From Clostridia bacterium (GTDB taxonomy: Bacteria > Bacillota_A > Clostridia > Oscillospirales > Acutalibacteraceae), in the NCBI GenBank assembly GCA_017397065.1, contig JAFQKE010000003.1, positions 16,450-80,449 on the forward strand: 64,000 bases of DNA, read 5' to 3'. Positions 25,017-33,848 of this stretch are shown piece by piece (the first letter of the stretch is position 1; every line of letters begins with the position of its first letter). The translations under genes were made by a program, and so were the position numbers. The notes under the pieces were generated by a model, which worked only from the letters and a program-made list of their open reading frames with translations, did not search any database and was not told the DNA's origin.

Positions 25017-27584
25017 ATGAAATTACTTGCAGTTGACGGAAATAGTATTGTAAATCGTGCCTTCTACGGCGTAAAACCGCTTACCACCAAGGACGGTCAG
25101 TTTACTAATGCCATTTACGGATTTATGAATATTTTAAACAGTCTTATCCAACGTGAAAATCCCGATGGCGTTGCTGTTGCGTTTGACCTTAAAGCACCAA
25201 CCTTCCGTCATAAAATATATGATGAATATAAAGCAGGCAGAAAACCAATGCCAAGTGAGCTTGCTGAGCAAATCCCCGTTTTAAAGGAGCTTTTAAAGCT
25301 TTTCGGCTATAGCACTATTGAGCTTGAGGGCTATGAGGCCGATGATATTTTAGGAACTCTGAGCTACGCCGCCGAGCAGAATGATGATGTCTGTGTTATT
25401 TCTACGGGCGACCGTGATAGTCTTCAGCTTGTATCAGAACATACAACTGTTTTGCTTGCAGCAACAAAAATGGGTAGACCCGAGATTATTCCCTGTACCC
25501 CCGAATATTTAATGGAAAAGTACGGACTTACTCCACCACAGATGATTGAGCTTAAAGCCCTTATGGGAGATTCAAGCGATAATATTCCCGGTGTTGCTGG
25601 TGTAGGCGAAAAAACTGCCACCGACCTTATTCAAAGATTTAAAAGTATAGATTATATTTATGAAAATCTTGCAGATTTAGAGATTAAAGAGGGGGTAAGA
25701 AATAAACTTGCCGCCGATAAATCAAACGCTTTTTTGAGCAAGGAGCTAGGTACAATCTGTCGCAACGTTCCCATTTCTACAAATTTTTCAGATTATGCTT
25801 TTAAAGAGCAGAATAAATTAGAGTTAGCCGCAATGCTTAGAAAATTGGAATTTTTCAAAATGCTTGGTCAGTTGGGACTCAATGATATTTCAGGTGCGGA
25901 GGAAAAAACAATTGCTATTTCACCTGCTAAAGCTTTTGAAATCGTGCCTTTGAATGAGCTTGAAAAGTCTATAAAAAATGACTCGGTGCTCACAGTAGCA
26001 CTAAAAGAAAATACCCTCTATTTTGCGGTTGAAAATCTTTTATCTTGTGCTGATTTAAGCGAAAATAAAAACGCTATAATAAATATTTTCGCTACAGAAA
26101 ACCTCAAAATAAACGCAGTTGATAGTAAACTGCTTTATAAAAAACTTGCCGGTGTGTGTGAAATGCCACTTGTTCATTTTGATGTTACCTTAGCCGGCTA
26201 CCTTTGTTCTCCGTCATCAAATTCTTATGATGTCACACGTCTTGCAAATGAATATTTAAGTGATAGCTTTACCATAGAAGATAATGAGGACGATAATTTC
26301 ACACAGCTTGCAAATGCGGCTATGCTCTATAAGCCACTCTATAACAAAATCGAGCAAACCGAAATGTCAATGCTTTTAAATGAAATTGAAATTCCTTTGG
26401 CACGTGTTCTGGCCGAGATGGAGCAGGTAGGTTTTAAGCTTGATACCGATGGAATCACCGCAATGCGTGATAAATTAAACAGCCGTACCGCCGAGCTGGA
26501 AAAAGAAATCTATGAACTCGCAGGCGAAGAATTTAATGTAAAATCTCCTGCTCAGCTTGGAGTAATCCTTTTTGAAAAATTGGGTCTCAAATCAGGCAAA
26601 AAAACTAAAAGCGGATATTCAACTACCGCCGAAATTTTAGAAAAACTTAAAAACGACCATCCTATTATAAATCTTGTTTTGGAGTACAGAACCATAACAA
26701 AGCTCAACTCCACCTATTGCGAGGGGCTTTTGAAAGCTGTTGAACCGGACGGCAGAGTCCGTTCTACCTTTAATCAGACCGAAACCCGAACGGGCAGAAT
26801 TTCATCCTTAGAGCCTAATTTGCAAAATATCCCGGTGCGCAGGGCTGAGGGCAGGGAGCTTAGAAAATTCTTTGTAGCAAAAGAAGGTTACCTTTTGGTA
26901 GATGCCGACTATTCTCAAATCGAGCTTCGTGTTTTAGCTCATCTCGCCGGCGATAAAACTATGATAAATGCATTTAAAAACGGTGAGGATATTCACACCA
27001 AAACGGCAGGCGAGGTATTTAATATGCCGCCACTTCTGGTTACACCAAAAATGCGTAGCAGTGCAAAGGCGGTTAATTTTGGAATTGTTTACGGCATTGG
27101 TGCTTTTTCGCTCGCACAGGATATTGGCGTTTCCCGTGTTGAGGCACAAAAATATATTGATGGATATTTTGCAACCTATCCCGAAATTGCAAATTATATG
27201 AAAAAATCCGTAGAAACTGCAAAAGAAAAAGGATTTTCTGCTACTATGTTTGGTCGTAGACGTTATCTGCCGGAGCTTCAAAGCTCTAATCATAATTTGC
27301 GTGCTTTCGGTGAAAGGGTAGCCAGAAATATGCCAATTCAGGGTACTGCCGCCGATATTATTAAGCTGGCAATGATAAAAACTCGTGATAAGCTGTTAGA
27401 AAGTGGACTTGATGCAAGAGTTATTTTGCAGGTGCACGATGAACTCATTGTAGAGGCAGAGGAGAGTATTGCTAAAGAAGCGGGTAAGATTTTAGAGCAA
27501 GAGATGGAAAATGCAGTAGAGCTTTTAGTTCCACTTCTTGTGGATATACACCGTGGCAATGATTGGTACACCGCAAAAGGCTAA
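25017..27584 (+). CDS. polA: DNA polymerase I
   Basis: Replication and repair polymerase that removes RNA primers. The 855-aa chain has an N-terminal 5'-3' exonuclease/FEN domain (about 1-290, with DGNSIVNRAF and the EGYEADD motif), a middle domain, and the family A polymerase core: motif A DADYSQIELR (D629), motif B RSSAKAVNFGIVYG, and motif C QVHDE (H807, D808). The 3'-5' exonuclease domain is present in size but lacks the DxE and later Asp motifs, so it should not proofread, as in many Firmicutes Pol I enzymes. Start follows TGGAGTG. Confidence 0.96.
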   Translation: MKLLAVDGNSIVNRAFYGVKPLTTKDGQFTNAIYGFMNILNSLIQRENPDGVAVAFDLKAPTFRHKIYDEYKAGRKPMPSELAEQIPVLKELLKLFGYSTIELEGYEADDILGTLSYAAEQNDDVCVISTGDRDSLQLVSEHTTVLLAATKMGRPEIIPCTPEYLMEKYGLTPPQMIELKALMGDSSDNIPGVAGVGEKTATDLIQRFKSIDYIYENLADLEIKEGVRNKLAADKSNAFLSKELGTICRNVPISTNFSDYAFKEQNKLELAAMLRKLEFFKMLGQLGLNDISGAEEKTIAISPAKAFEIVPLNELEKSIKNDSVLTVALKENTLYFAVENLLSCADLSENKNAIINIFATENLKINAVDSKLLYKKLAGVCEMPLVHFDVTLAGYLCSPSSNSYDVTRLANEYLSDSFTIEDNEDDNFTQLANAAMLYKPLYNKIEQTEMSMLLNEIEIPLARVLAEMEQVGFKLDTDGITAMRDKLNSRTAELEKEIYELAGEEFNVKSPAQLGVILFEKLGLKSGKKTKSGYSTTAEILEKLKNDHPIINLVLEYRTITKLNSTYCEGLLKAVEPDGRVRSTFNQTETRTGRISSLEPNLQNIPVRRAEGRELRKFFVAKEGYLLVDADYSQIELRVLAHLAGDKTMINAFKNGEDIHTKTAGEVFNMPPLLVTPKMRSSAKAVNFGIVYGIGAFSLAQDIGVSRVEAQKYIDGYFATYPEIANYMKKSVETAKEKGFSATMFGRRRYLPELQSSNHNLRAFGERVARNMPIQGTAADIIKLAMIKTRDKLLESGLDARVILQVHDELIVEAEESIAKEAGKILEQEMENAVELLVPLLVDIHRGNDWYTAKG

Positions 27585-27592
27585 AAATTTGT

Positions 27593-27625
27593 CCACAGCA
27601 CATTTCTAAGGCTCGGGGCGGTATA
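27593..27625 (+). repeat. 33-nt direct repeat, copy 1
   Basis: Starts CCACAGCACATTTCTAA and ends CGGTATA. The second copy at 27679-27711 differs by six transitions and no indel. Confidence 0.7.
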
Positions 27626-27678
27626 ACAAATACAGCACCACTCGCCAAAAATGCACTGTGAACAGTTGTTGCAAATTG

Positions 27679-27711
27679 CCACAACATATTTCTAAAGCTC
27701 GGAGTAGTATA
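27679..27711 (+). repeat. 33-nt direct repeat, copy 2
   Basis: Starts CCACAACATATTTCTAA and ends TAGTATA. Relative to copy 1 all six differences are G-to-A or C-to-T. The segment between the copies (27630-27670) resembles the inner part of the 6138-6244 element. Confidence 0.7.
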
Positions 27712-27762
27712 TTCCTTAATTTCTGCTATGTTTTGCAGATTCCAGTTTAGGAGAAAATTCAA

Positions 27763-28188
27763 ATGAGAAAGATTATTTTTGTTTGTACCGGTAATACCTG
27801 TCGTAGCCCTATGGCTATGTTTTTGTTTAATAAAATAGCTAAGGAAAAAAATCTTGATTGGGTTGCAGATAGTGCAGGACTTGTTTCTTTAGGCGACCCT
27901 ATAAATCCAAATTCGGTAAAGGCTTTAGCGAAAATCGGTATAGAAAATATCAATTATACATCAAAAAGGCTTAATTTTTATATGGTTGATGAGGCTGATT
28001 ATATTGCGGTAATGACCCCAGAGCATAAAAATACTTTGCTCGGTGTAGGTGTCAATCAAGATAAAATATTGTTGCTCGGAGAGGGAATTTCCGATCCGTA
28101 CGGCGGCGATGAAGAAGTTTATGAAGCCTGTTTGGAAAGTATTAAGAATGGAATTGAAAAACTGTTAGAGGGAGATGCATTTAATTGA
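27763..28188 (+). CDS. Low-molecular-weight phosphatase, probably protein-arginine phosphatase
   Basis: A 141-aa cysteine phosphatase with P-loop CTGNTCRS starting at C8 and general-acid motif DPYGG near the C-terminus. The Thr in GNT matches the residue that gives Bacillus YwlE its preference for phosphoarginine; the acid loop also has DPYG and not DPW. Protein-arginine dephosphorylation is therefore the more likely role, but this is inference from two residues, and no mcsB kinase is in the window. TAGGAGA precedes the start. It overlaps rimI by 4 nt, so it leads the rimI-tsaD transcript. Confidence 0.85.
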   Translation: MRKIIFVCTGNTCRSPMAMFLFNKIAKEKNLDWVADSAGLVSLGDPINPNSVKALAKIGIENINYTSKRLNFYMVDEADYIAVMTPEHKNTLLGVGVNQDKILLLGEGISDPYGGDEEVYEACLESIKNGIEKLLEGDAFN

Positions 28189-28625
28189 TTGAAAGGTCAA
28201 CCAATCTTGAAAAAGATGCTGAGCTTATTGCCGAGATTGAGCGTCATTGCTTTTCTACTCCTTGGACAGCTGAGCAGGTAAAAAGTTCGGATGACTCTAC
28301 AGTTTTCTTTTTGGCAAAGGTTAATGAAAGGGTAGTTGGCTATGGCGGTATGTACACAGTTTTAGATGAAGGCTACGTTACCAATATAGGTGTTATGCCC
28401 GAATTCCGCCGACAGGGAATTGGGGCGAAAATAGTTAATAAACTTATTGATTTTTCTAAAGAAAAGGCTTTATCTTTCCTTAGTTTAGAGGTCAGAGTTT
28501 CTAACATAGCGGCTGTTGAGCTTTACAAAAGCTTTGATTTTAAAGAAGTCGGGAAAAGAAAAAATTTTTATACTTCTCCCAAAGAAGACGCCCTTATTAT
28601 GACGAGGTATTTTACTTATGAATGA
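28185..28625 (+). CDS. rimI: Ribosomal-protein-alanine N-acetyltransferase RimI-like
   Basis: GNAT acetyltransferase, 146 aa. The acetyl-CoA motif A is RRQGIGAKIVNKL after YVTNIGVMPEF, and the C-terminal end VSNIAAVELYKSFDFKEVG is typical of RimI. It is predicted to acetylate the N-terminus of a ribosomal protein or a related target. The start is a TTG that overlaps the previous stop (TTGA), with GAGGGAGA about 12 nt upstream. It overlaps tsaD by 8 nt, the common rimI-tsaD arrangement. Confidence 0.9.
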   Translation: MIERSTNLEKDAELIAEIERHCFSTPWTAEQVKSSDDSTVFFLAKVNERVVGYGGMYTVLDEGYVTNIGVMPEFRRQGIGAKIVNKLIDFSKEKALSFLSLEVRVSNIAAVELYKSFDFKEVGKRKNFYTSPKEDALIMTRYFTYE

Positions 28626-29628
28626 AAGAATTATTTTAGCAATTGAAAGCTCGTGTGACGAAACTGCCGTTGCCGTAACCTGCGGTCGAAAGGTGCTTTC
28701 AAGCGTTATTGCATCTCAGGTAGAGGAGCACAAGCTTTACGGTGGTGTGGTTCCTGAAATCGCATCACGCCGTCACGCCGAGGCAATTTATGGTCTTACC
28801 GAGCAGGCCCTTACCGATGCCGGACTTACAAGAAAGGATATTGATGCAGTAGCGGTAACCGCCGCACCCGGTCTTATCGGTGCACTTTTGGTGGGTGTTA
28901 ATTTCGCAAAGGGACTGGCAATGTCGCTCGGCGTTCCTCTTATTCCTGTGCATCATTTAAGGGGGCATATCGCCGCCAACTACATAACCGCTCCCGATTT
29001 AAAGCCTCCGTTTTTGTGCCTTTTGGTGTCGGGCGGTAATTCGGTTGTGGCAAAGGTGCGTGACTATACCGATTTTGAGATTCTTGCACGCACACGTGAT
29101 GATGCCGCCGGAGAATGCTTTGATAAGGCGGCAAGAGCTATGGGACTTTCTTATCCGGGAGGCGTCACTTTGGATAAAATCGCAACAACTCCCGATTTCA
29201 AAAAATACCCATTACCTTTTCCGCACGTGGAGGATAGTGAGTATGATTTTAGCTTCTCGGGTCTTAAAACGGCTGTAATAAATACCCTTCATAATGCCGA
29301 GCAAAAGGGGGATGAGGTTGACATTCCCGTAATGGCCGCCACACTTCGCAGTAGAGTGTGTGATATGTTGGTCAATTCCACCTTTGCATTGGCTGAAAAG
29401 GAGAACATAAAAACCGTTGTTGTTGCAGGCGGTGTTTCAGCTAATAGTGAGCTGAGGAAAAGAATGAAGCAAACGGCCGACGAAAGAGGCATGAGCCTTT
29501 ATTATCCTGAGCTTTGTTATTGTGGTGATAATGCCGCTATGATAGGTGTTCAGGCCGCCTTTGAGACAGTCACAGCAGATATGACCTTAAACGCCCGAGC
29601 AACTATGGGCATACATGAGAAATTTTAA
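28618..29628 (+). CDS. tsaD: tRNA N6-threonylcarbamoyladenosine transferase TsaD
   Basis: Transfers the threonylcarbamoyl group to A37 of ANN-decoding tRNAs, together with TsaB and TsaE. The 336-aa ASKHA-fold protein has LAIESSCDETAVAV near the N-terminus, the metal-binding HHLRGHIAA region, and the C-terminal VVAGGVSANSELR and YCGDNAAMIG motifs. Its length is normal. tsaB and tsaE usually sit just upstream of rimI in Firmicutes but are not in this window, so they must be elsewhere. Confidence 0.96.
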   Translation: MNERIILAIESSCDETAVAVTCGRKVLSSVIASQVEEHKLYGGVVPEIASRRHAEAIYGLTEQALTDAGLTRKDIDAVAVTAAPGLIGALLVGVNFAKGLAMSLGVPLIPVHHLRGHIAANYITAPDLKPPFLCLLVSGGNSVVAKVRDYTDFEILARTRDDAAGECFDKAARAMGLSYPGGVTLDKIATTPDFKKYPLPFPHVEDSEYDFSFSGLKTAVINTLHNAEQKGDEVDIPVMAATLRSRVCDMLVNSTFALAEKENIKTVVVAGGVSANSELRKRMKQTADERGMSLYYPELCYCGDNAAMIGVQAAFETVTADMTLNARATMGIHEKF

Positions 29629-29656
29629 AAACTGCGTTTGGAGGATTTTGATTTAA

Positions 29657-30502
29657 ATGCGACAAAAAAGAGTTGCCGCCATTCACGATATTTCAGGTAT
29701 TGGTAAATGCTCGCTAACGGTAGCACTACCTATAATTTCGGTTGCCGGAATTGAGTGTGCAGCTATGCCAACCGCCCTGCTTTCTACCCATACCGGCGGA
29801 TTTAAAAACATATATATAAAAGATTTAACAGAGTGCATTTTTTCAATCGCAAAGCATTGGAGCGAAGAGGGCTTTGAGTTCGATGCAATATATTCGGGTT
29901 ATCTTGGCTCTATGCAGCAGGTTGATCTTGTTAAAAACAGCATTTCCGTTTTAAAGGGCGAAAACACATTGGTTGTAGTTGATCCCGTTATGGGCGATAA
30001 TGGAAAGCTTTATCAAACATTTTCGTCTGATTTTGCTTTTAAAATGAGGGAATTATGTGCAGTTGCAGATGTAATTACTCCCAATGTAACTGAGGCATGC
30101 TTAATGCTTTCAGAGGAATATAAAGCCCCGCCATACACAAAAGAGTATTTAGAAAACTTGCTTTTAAAGCTCTCTAAAATATGTAGCGGAACGGTGGTGC
30201 TCACAGGTGCAGCCTTAAGCGAAAATGAGCAGGGAGCCGCCGCCTATAATTCAAAGGATAAAAGCTTCAGCTTTGTTTCCTGCCCTAAAATTGCCGGACT
30301 TTATCACGGTACCGGAGATGTTTTTGCAAGTGTTTTTGTGGCTTCGATGTTGCGTGGACGAGGTATGGAAAAATCATTAAAAACGGCAGTAGAGTTCACC
30401 TGCCTCGCAATTGAAAACACCGCACAAAATATGCCGGAGCTATGGTACGGTGTGAATTTTGAAGGGGTTTTACCAAAGCTTATTAAGCTTTTGGAGGAGT
30501 AG
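29657..30502 (+). CDS. Pyridoxal/pyridoxamine kinase-like protein
   Basis: Ribokinase-superfamily enzyme that phosphorylates vitamin B6 vitamers in PLP salvage. The 281-aa protein begins RVAAIHDISGIGKCSLTVAL, has VVDPVMGDNGKLY near the middle, ITPNVTEACLM, and the anion-hole motif GLYHGTGDVFASV with the catalytic Asp. These match the PdxY/pyridoxamine kinase group better than ThiD, but a hydroxymethylpyrimidine kinase role cannot be excluded. GGAGG precedes the ATG. It lies between tsaD and tcdA, 2 nt before tcdA. Confidence 0.85.
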   Translation: MRQKRVAAIHDISGIGKCSLTVALPIISVAGIECAAMPTALLSTHTGGFKNIYIKDLTECIFSIAKHWSEEGFEFDAIYSGYLGSMQQVDLVKNSISVLKGENTLVVVDPVMGDNGKLYQTFSSDFAFKMRELCAVADVITPNVTEACLMLSEEYKAPPYTKEYLENLLLKLSKICSGTVVLTGAALSENEQGAAAYNSKDKSFSFVSCPKIAGLYHGTGDVFASVFVASMLRGRGMEKSLKTAVEFTCLAIENTAQNMPELWYGVNFEGVLPKLIKLLEE

Positions 30503-30504
30503 GA

Positions 30505-31203
30505 ATGGATCAAAGATTCAAAAGAACAGCGGCTTTGATTGGCCAAGATGCCGTTGGTATTCTGAACCGATGTAAGGTGGCCTTGTTTGGCCTTGGTGGC
30601 GTTGGTTCGTTTGTCGCAGAGGCGTTGGCACGTAGCGGCGTAGGTGAAATAGATATTTTTGATAATGATACGGTTGATATTACAAATCTTAATCGTCAGC
30701 TAATCGCCTTAGAATCAACAATCGGTCGCCTTAAAACTGAGGTTACGGCCGAACGGCTTAAACAAATCAATCCCAATATTAAGGTAAGGGAGTATCCGAT
30801 TTTTATAACTCCTGCCGAAACAGAAAAAATAGATTTTGAAAAATACGATTATGTTATAGATGCTATAGATAATGTTACCGCAAAGATTTCTATTTGCCAA
30901 AGGGCAAGAGAAAAAGGTATTCCGGTAATTTCAGCAATGGGAGCAGGTAATAAGCTCGATCCCACACAGTTTAAGGTTGTTCCCATTGAAAAAACCGAGG
31001 GCTGTCCGCTTGCACGGGTAATGCGTTTGGAGCTGAGAAAAAGAAACATTAAGGGCGTCAAGGCAGCCTTTTCAAAGGAACCACCCATAAAAGGTAATGA
31101 ATCAGAAAAATCCCCCGCAAGCATAGCCTTTGTTCCGTCTGTAATGGGGCTCATAATAGCGGGCGAAGTAATAAAAGATATTATAGGAAAAAAGGGGTTA
31201 TAA
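30505..31203 (+). CDS. tcdA: tRNA threonylcarbamoyladenosine dehydratase TcdA
   Basis: E1-like enzyme that cyclises t6A37 to ct6A in tRNA using ATP. The 232-aa ThiF-fold protein has the nucleotide loop GLGGVGS (29-35), DNDTVDITNLNRQ with the substrate-binding Asp and Arg, and the crossover region GCPLARVMR. It fits well two genes downstream of tsaD, which makes its substrate. A general ThiF/MoeB adenylyltransferase is the alternative, but the short length and context favour TcdA. Confidence 0.88.
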   Translation: MDQRFKRTAALIGQDAVGILNRCKVALFGLGGVGSFVAEALARSGVGEIDIFDNDTVDITNLNRQLIALESTIGRLKTEVTAERLKQINPNIKVREYPIFITPAETEKIDFEKYDYVIDAIDNVTAKISICQRAREKGIPVISAMGAGNKLDPTQFKVVPIEKTEGCPLARVMRLELRKRNIKGVKAAFSKEPPIKGNESEKSPASIAFVPSVMGLIIAGEVIKDIIGKKGL

Positions 31204-31205
31204 AA

Positions 31206-31802
31206 ATGACACTTAAAGACGTAGCATTAAAGGCAGAATGTTCGGTATCCACCGTATCAAAGGCACTTAAAAACAGTAGCGAAATAAGTGAAGATGCTAA
31301 ACAAAGAATCCTTGCTGTTGCAAAGGAGTGCGGCTATTTTAAAAAGGCAAGCACCAGAGCATCGGTTCTGGGCGGATTTAAAACGGTGATTTTTAATGAT
31401 GTTAAGGGTGATTCAATCACTCTTTTTGCCGATTTCCAGAAGCTTGCAAAGAAAAGCGGCCTTACCGCCATATATGTATCTATTAGTGAAAAGGATTCGT
31501 TAGAGCTTTTAAATCAGTTGGGAGCTTTTGGACTTGTTTTAAAGGGTGGAAGTCAGAAATCCGCAGGGGAAAAGGTCTTTGCTTTAAAAGGTTCGTTCGA
31601 TGAGGCTAATGAATTTTTAAAGGAAATAAGCCTTTATATGCCCGAAAGGCCCTCAAGAGCAGTGACATCTAAAGAGGGACAAAAGGCTGCCACTAAAAAC
31701 AAAGCAAAAAAGGTCACGAATGCCGATGAGAAAAAGGCACCCGAAAGAGCTAAAAAGGAAAAACCGGCACCTCAGAAAAAAGAAGAAATTTGGTTGCTGT
31801 AG
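31206..31802 (+). CDS. Truncated LacI-type DNA-binding protein with Lys-rich tail
   Basis: A 198-aa protein. Residues 1-50 are a clear LacI-family helix-turn-helix (TLKDVALKAECSVSTVSKAL, then ISEDAKQRILAVAKECGY). After it comes only part of a periplasmic-binding-like domain (about 60-140), not the usual 270 residues, and then a low-complexity Lys/Ala/Pro tail (150-198). The usual sugar-binding core is missing, so it is unlikely to respond to a sugar in the classical way. It starts 2 nt after tcdA. The shape may be an ancestral loss or a small lineage-specific regulator; no frameshift is visible. Confidence 0.8.
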   Translation: MTLKDVALKAECSVSTVSKALKNSSEISEDAKQRILAVAKECGYFKKASTRASVLGGFKTVIFNDVKGDSITLFADFQKLAKKSGLTAIYVSISEKDSLELLNQLGAFGLVLKGGSQKSAGEKVFALKGSFDEANEFLKEISLYMPERPSRAVTSKEGQKAATKNKAKKVTNADEKKAPERAKKEKPAPQKKEEIWLL

Positions 31803-31906
31803 AATGTAATTTTACACAAAACAAACTTCCGTTTCGGCATATAGTAAATTATATTTATTGTTTTTTGTGTAGATTGCACAGAAAATAAAATTTGCAATAT
31901 TTATTC

Positions 31907-31935
31907 TTGACAAATTAAAGGCAAACATTTATAAT
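31907..31935 (+). promoter_or_regulatory. Consensus promoter of the dockerin gene
   Basis: Exact consensus: -35 TTGACA (31907-31912), a 17-bp spacer, -10 TATAAT (31930-31935). It is among the strongest promoters in the window, with a leader of about 70 nt. Confidence 0.9.
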
Positions 31936-32013
31936 GTATGTATAAGATACGGCGAAATGTATTTGTGTTGTATCTAATTGCTTTCGTAATTTTTAGAAAA
32001 GAGGTATATCATT

Positions 32014-32352
32014 ATGAAAAAATTATTTGGATTCCTTCTTGCAGTTTGTTTAGTGGCTATGTTAGTTGTTACTCCTATCGGTGTTGCAGCTGAAGGTAAC
32101 GATGTTGACATCGATATGGGCGAAGGCGTTGTTTTCACCCCTGGTGACATCAATAACGATGGTAACGTTAACCTTAAAGACCTTGTTATGATTGCTCAGT
32201 ACCAAGTTGGTTGGGAAGTTGAACCCGTAATCGCAGCTCTTGATACTAATGCCGATGACGTATTCGATTTGGAAGATGTTACTTACTTAGCAAAACATCT
32301 CGCAGGTTGGCCAGAAGCTGAAGATCTTAACGCAGACGCTTACGTAGCTTAA
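32014..32352 (+). CDS. Secreted stand-alone type I dockerin protein
   Basis: A 112-aa exported protein: a signal peptide (1-26, cleavage likely after VAA), a short acidic linker, and one dockerin domain with two calcium-loop/helix repeats at about 44-67 (GDINNDGNVNLKDLVMIAQY) and 76-99 (LDTNADDVFDLEDVTYLAKH). Both repeats end in GW. The second loop is less canonical (DTNADDVFDLED). Dockerins normally attach an enzyme to a cohesin; here nothing else is fused. It is a single gene behind a consensus promoter and a terminator, and its codons look like those of a well-expressed gene. Confidence 0.88.
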   Translation: MKKLFGFLLAVCLVAMLVVTPIGVAAEGNDVDIDMGEGVVFTPGDINNDGNVNLKDLVMIAQYQVGWEVEPVIAALDTNADDVFDLEDVTYLAKHLAGWPEAEDLNADAYVA

Positions 32353-32372
32353 TTTAATTGATTATTTTAGTG

Positions 32373-32400
32373 GGAGTGGTTTTAATACCACTCCTTTTTT
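32373..32400 (+). terminator. Dockerin gene terminator
   Basis: Stem GGAGTGGT (32373-32380) with ACCACTCC (32387-32394), then TTTTTT. Confidence 0.85.
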
Positions 32401-32470
32401 GTTGTATTTTTGTTATCTAAAATATTATATAATCACCTATTTATTAACTAATATTTGGTGATATTTAATC

Positions 32471-32498
32471 TTGAATTTAAAAAACTTTGTGATATAAT
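32471..32498 (+). promoter_or_regulatory. Antiporter promoter
   Basis: -35 TTGAAT (32471-32476), a 16-bp spacer, -10 TATAAT (32493-32498). Confidence 0.7.
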
Positions 32499-32534
32499 TT
32501 TATCTAGATTTTTTAAAAAAGAGGTTGATATATC

Positions 32535-33836
32535 TTGAGTATTTTACTTTCAGTTTCTGTGGCTTTGCTTGCAGGACTCTTAATGACTCGTTTATTTAAG
32601 CGAATAAAGCTCCCGTCGGTTACTGCATATCTTGTTGCAGGTGTACTTATTGGCCCTTACTGCTTAGGTAATTTAGGTATTGATGGTTTGGGTTTTAAAA
32701 CACACAATTCGGTTGAAGCTCTTTCTCTTATTTCGGAGGTTGCCCTTGCATTTATAGCCTTTTCAATAGGCAATGAATTCCGTTTAGGTGACCTTAAAAA
32801 GACCGGTAAACAGGCCTTTATTATTGGTGTTTTGCAGGCATTAGGAGCACTTTTCATAGTAGATATAGCCCTTATTGGTATGCATTTTATTATGCCCGAT
32901 AAAATTTCAATATCACAGGCTATAACCCTTGGTGCAATAGCCACCGCTACCGCCCCTGCCGCCACTCTTATGGTTGTTCGTCAGTATAAGGCAAAAGGCC
33001 CTTTAACCAAATTGCTTTTACCTATTGTTGCGCTCGATGATGCTGTTGGTCTTATAGCTTTTGCGGTTTCTTTTGGTGTTGCAAAAACCCTTGTCAGCGG
33101 TGAGGTTGATATAATTTCTATTATAGTTAATCCAATTGTAGAGATTGTGTGCTCTCTTTTACTTGGTGCTATAATGGGTGCCGTGCTTACCTATTTAGAA
33201 AAGCTTTTCAATTCTAACACAAATCGTCTTAATTTAACCATAGCATTTGTATTTTTAACGGCATCAATTTCTATGATAGATAATATACACATTGGCCCGG
33301 TTCACATTCAGTTTTCCTCCCTTTTGGTATGTATGATGCTCGGTACAGTATTCTGTAATATGTGCCCGCTTTCACACGATTTAATGGGAGCCTCAGATAA
33401 ATGGACCTCCCCCTTGTTTGCAATTTTCTTTGTAATAAGCGGTGCCGAGCTTGAACTTTCTGTATTTACTGATATTGCAATAGTTATTATCGGTGTTGTT
33501 TACATTGCATTCCGCTGTGTAGGTAAGTATTACGGTGCCTACTTTAGTGCAAAACTTGTTAAATGTAGCCCTGAAATATCTAAATATTTGGGTGTTACTC
33601 TCTTCCCGCAAGCCGGTGTAGCTCTTGGTATGTGTGCTACCGCTATGCAACTAGGTACAGCGGGCGAGCTCATACGCAACATAACCCTTTTCGCAGTTTT
33701 AATTTATGAGCTTTTTGGTCCGGTATTCACTAGAATAGCACTTACTGCTGCAGGTGAAATTAAGCCAATTTCGGATGAAGTTAAAATGCGTCGTCAAACA
33801 AAATTGGCAGATGCTAAAAATCGTAGTGCTGAATAA
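32535..33836 (+). CDS. CPA2-type cation:proton antiporter
   Basis: Integral membrane protein of 433 aa with about 12-13 hydrophobic helices and the Na+/H+ exchanger fold. Family marks are KLPSVTAYLVAGVLIGP in helices 1-2, the ion-binding region around VALDDAVGLIAF, and the late FPQAGVALGM. The soluble TrkA/KTN domain of Kef channels is absent, so it is a bare transporter. It probably moves K+ or Na+ against protons; which cation is not visible. The start is a TTG preceded by AGAGG. A HAD hydrolase gene starts 12 nt after it. Confidence 0.87.
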   Translation: MSILLSVSVALLAGLLMTRLFKRIKLPSVTAYLVAGVLIGPYCLGNLGIDGLGFKTHNSVEALSLISEVALAFIAFSIGNEFRLGDLKKTGKQAFIIGVLQALGALFIVDIALIGMHFIMPDKISISQAITLGAIATATAPAATLMVVRQYKAKGPLTKLLLPIVALDDAVGLIAFAVSFGVAKTLVSGEVDIISIIVNPIVEIVCSLLLGAIMGAVLTYLEKLFNSNTNRLNLTIAFVFLTASISMIDNIHIGPVHIQFSSLLVCMMLGTVFCNMCPLSHDLMGASDKWTSPLFAIFFVISGAELELSVFTDIAIVIIGVVYIAFRCVGKYYGAYFSAKLVKCSPEISKYLGVTLFPQAGVALGMCATAMQLGTAGELIRNITLFAVLIYELFGPVFTRIALTAAGEIKPISDEVKMRRQTKLADAKNRSAE

Positions 33837-33848
33837 TTGGAGTTTAAT

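Noticed and set aside
31813..31872. Terminator after the LacI-like gene
   Set aside because: TACACAAAA and a T-rich TTTTGTGTA can pair, but the stem is AT-rich and imperfect and would lie about 45 nt apart, so it is not reported.
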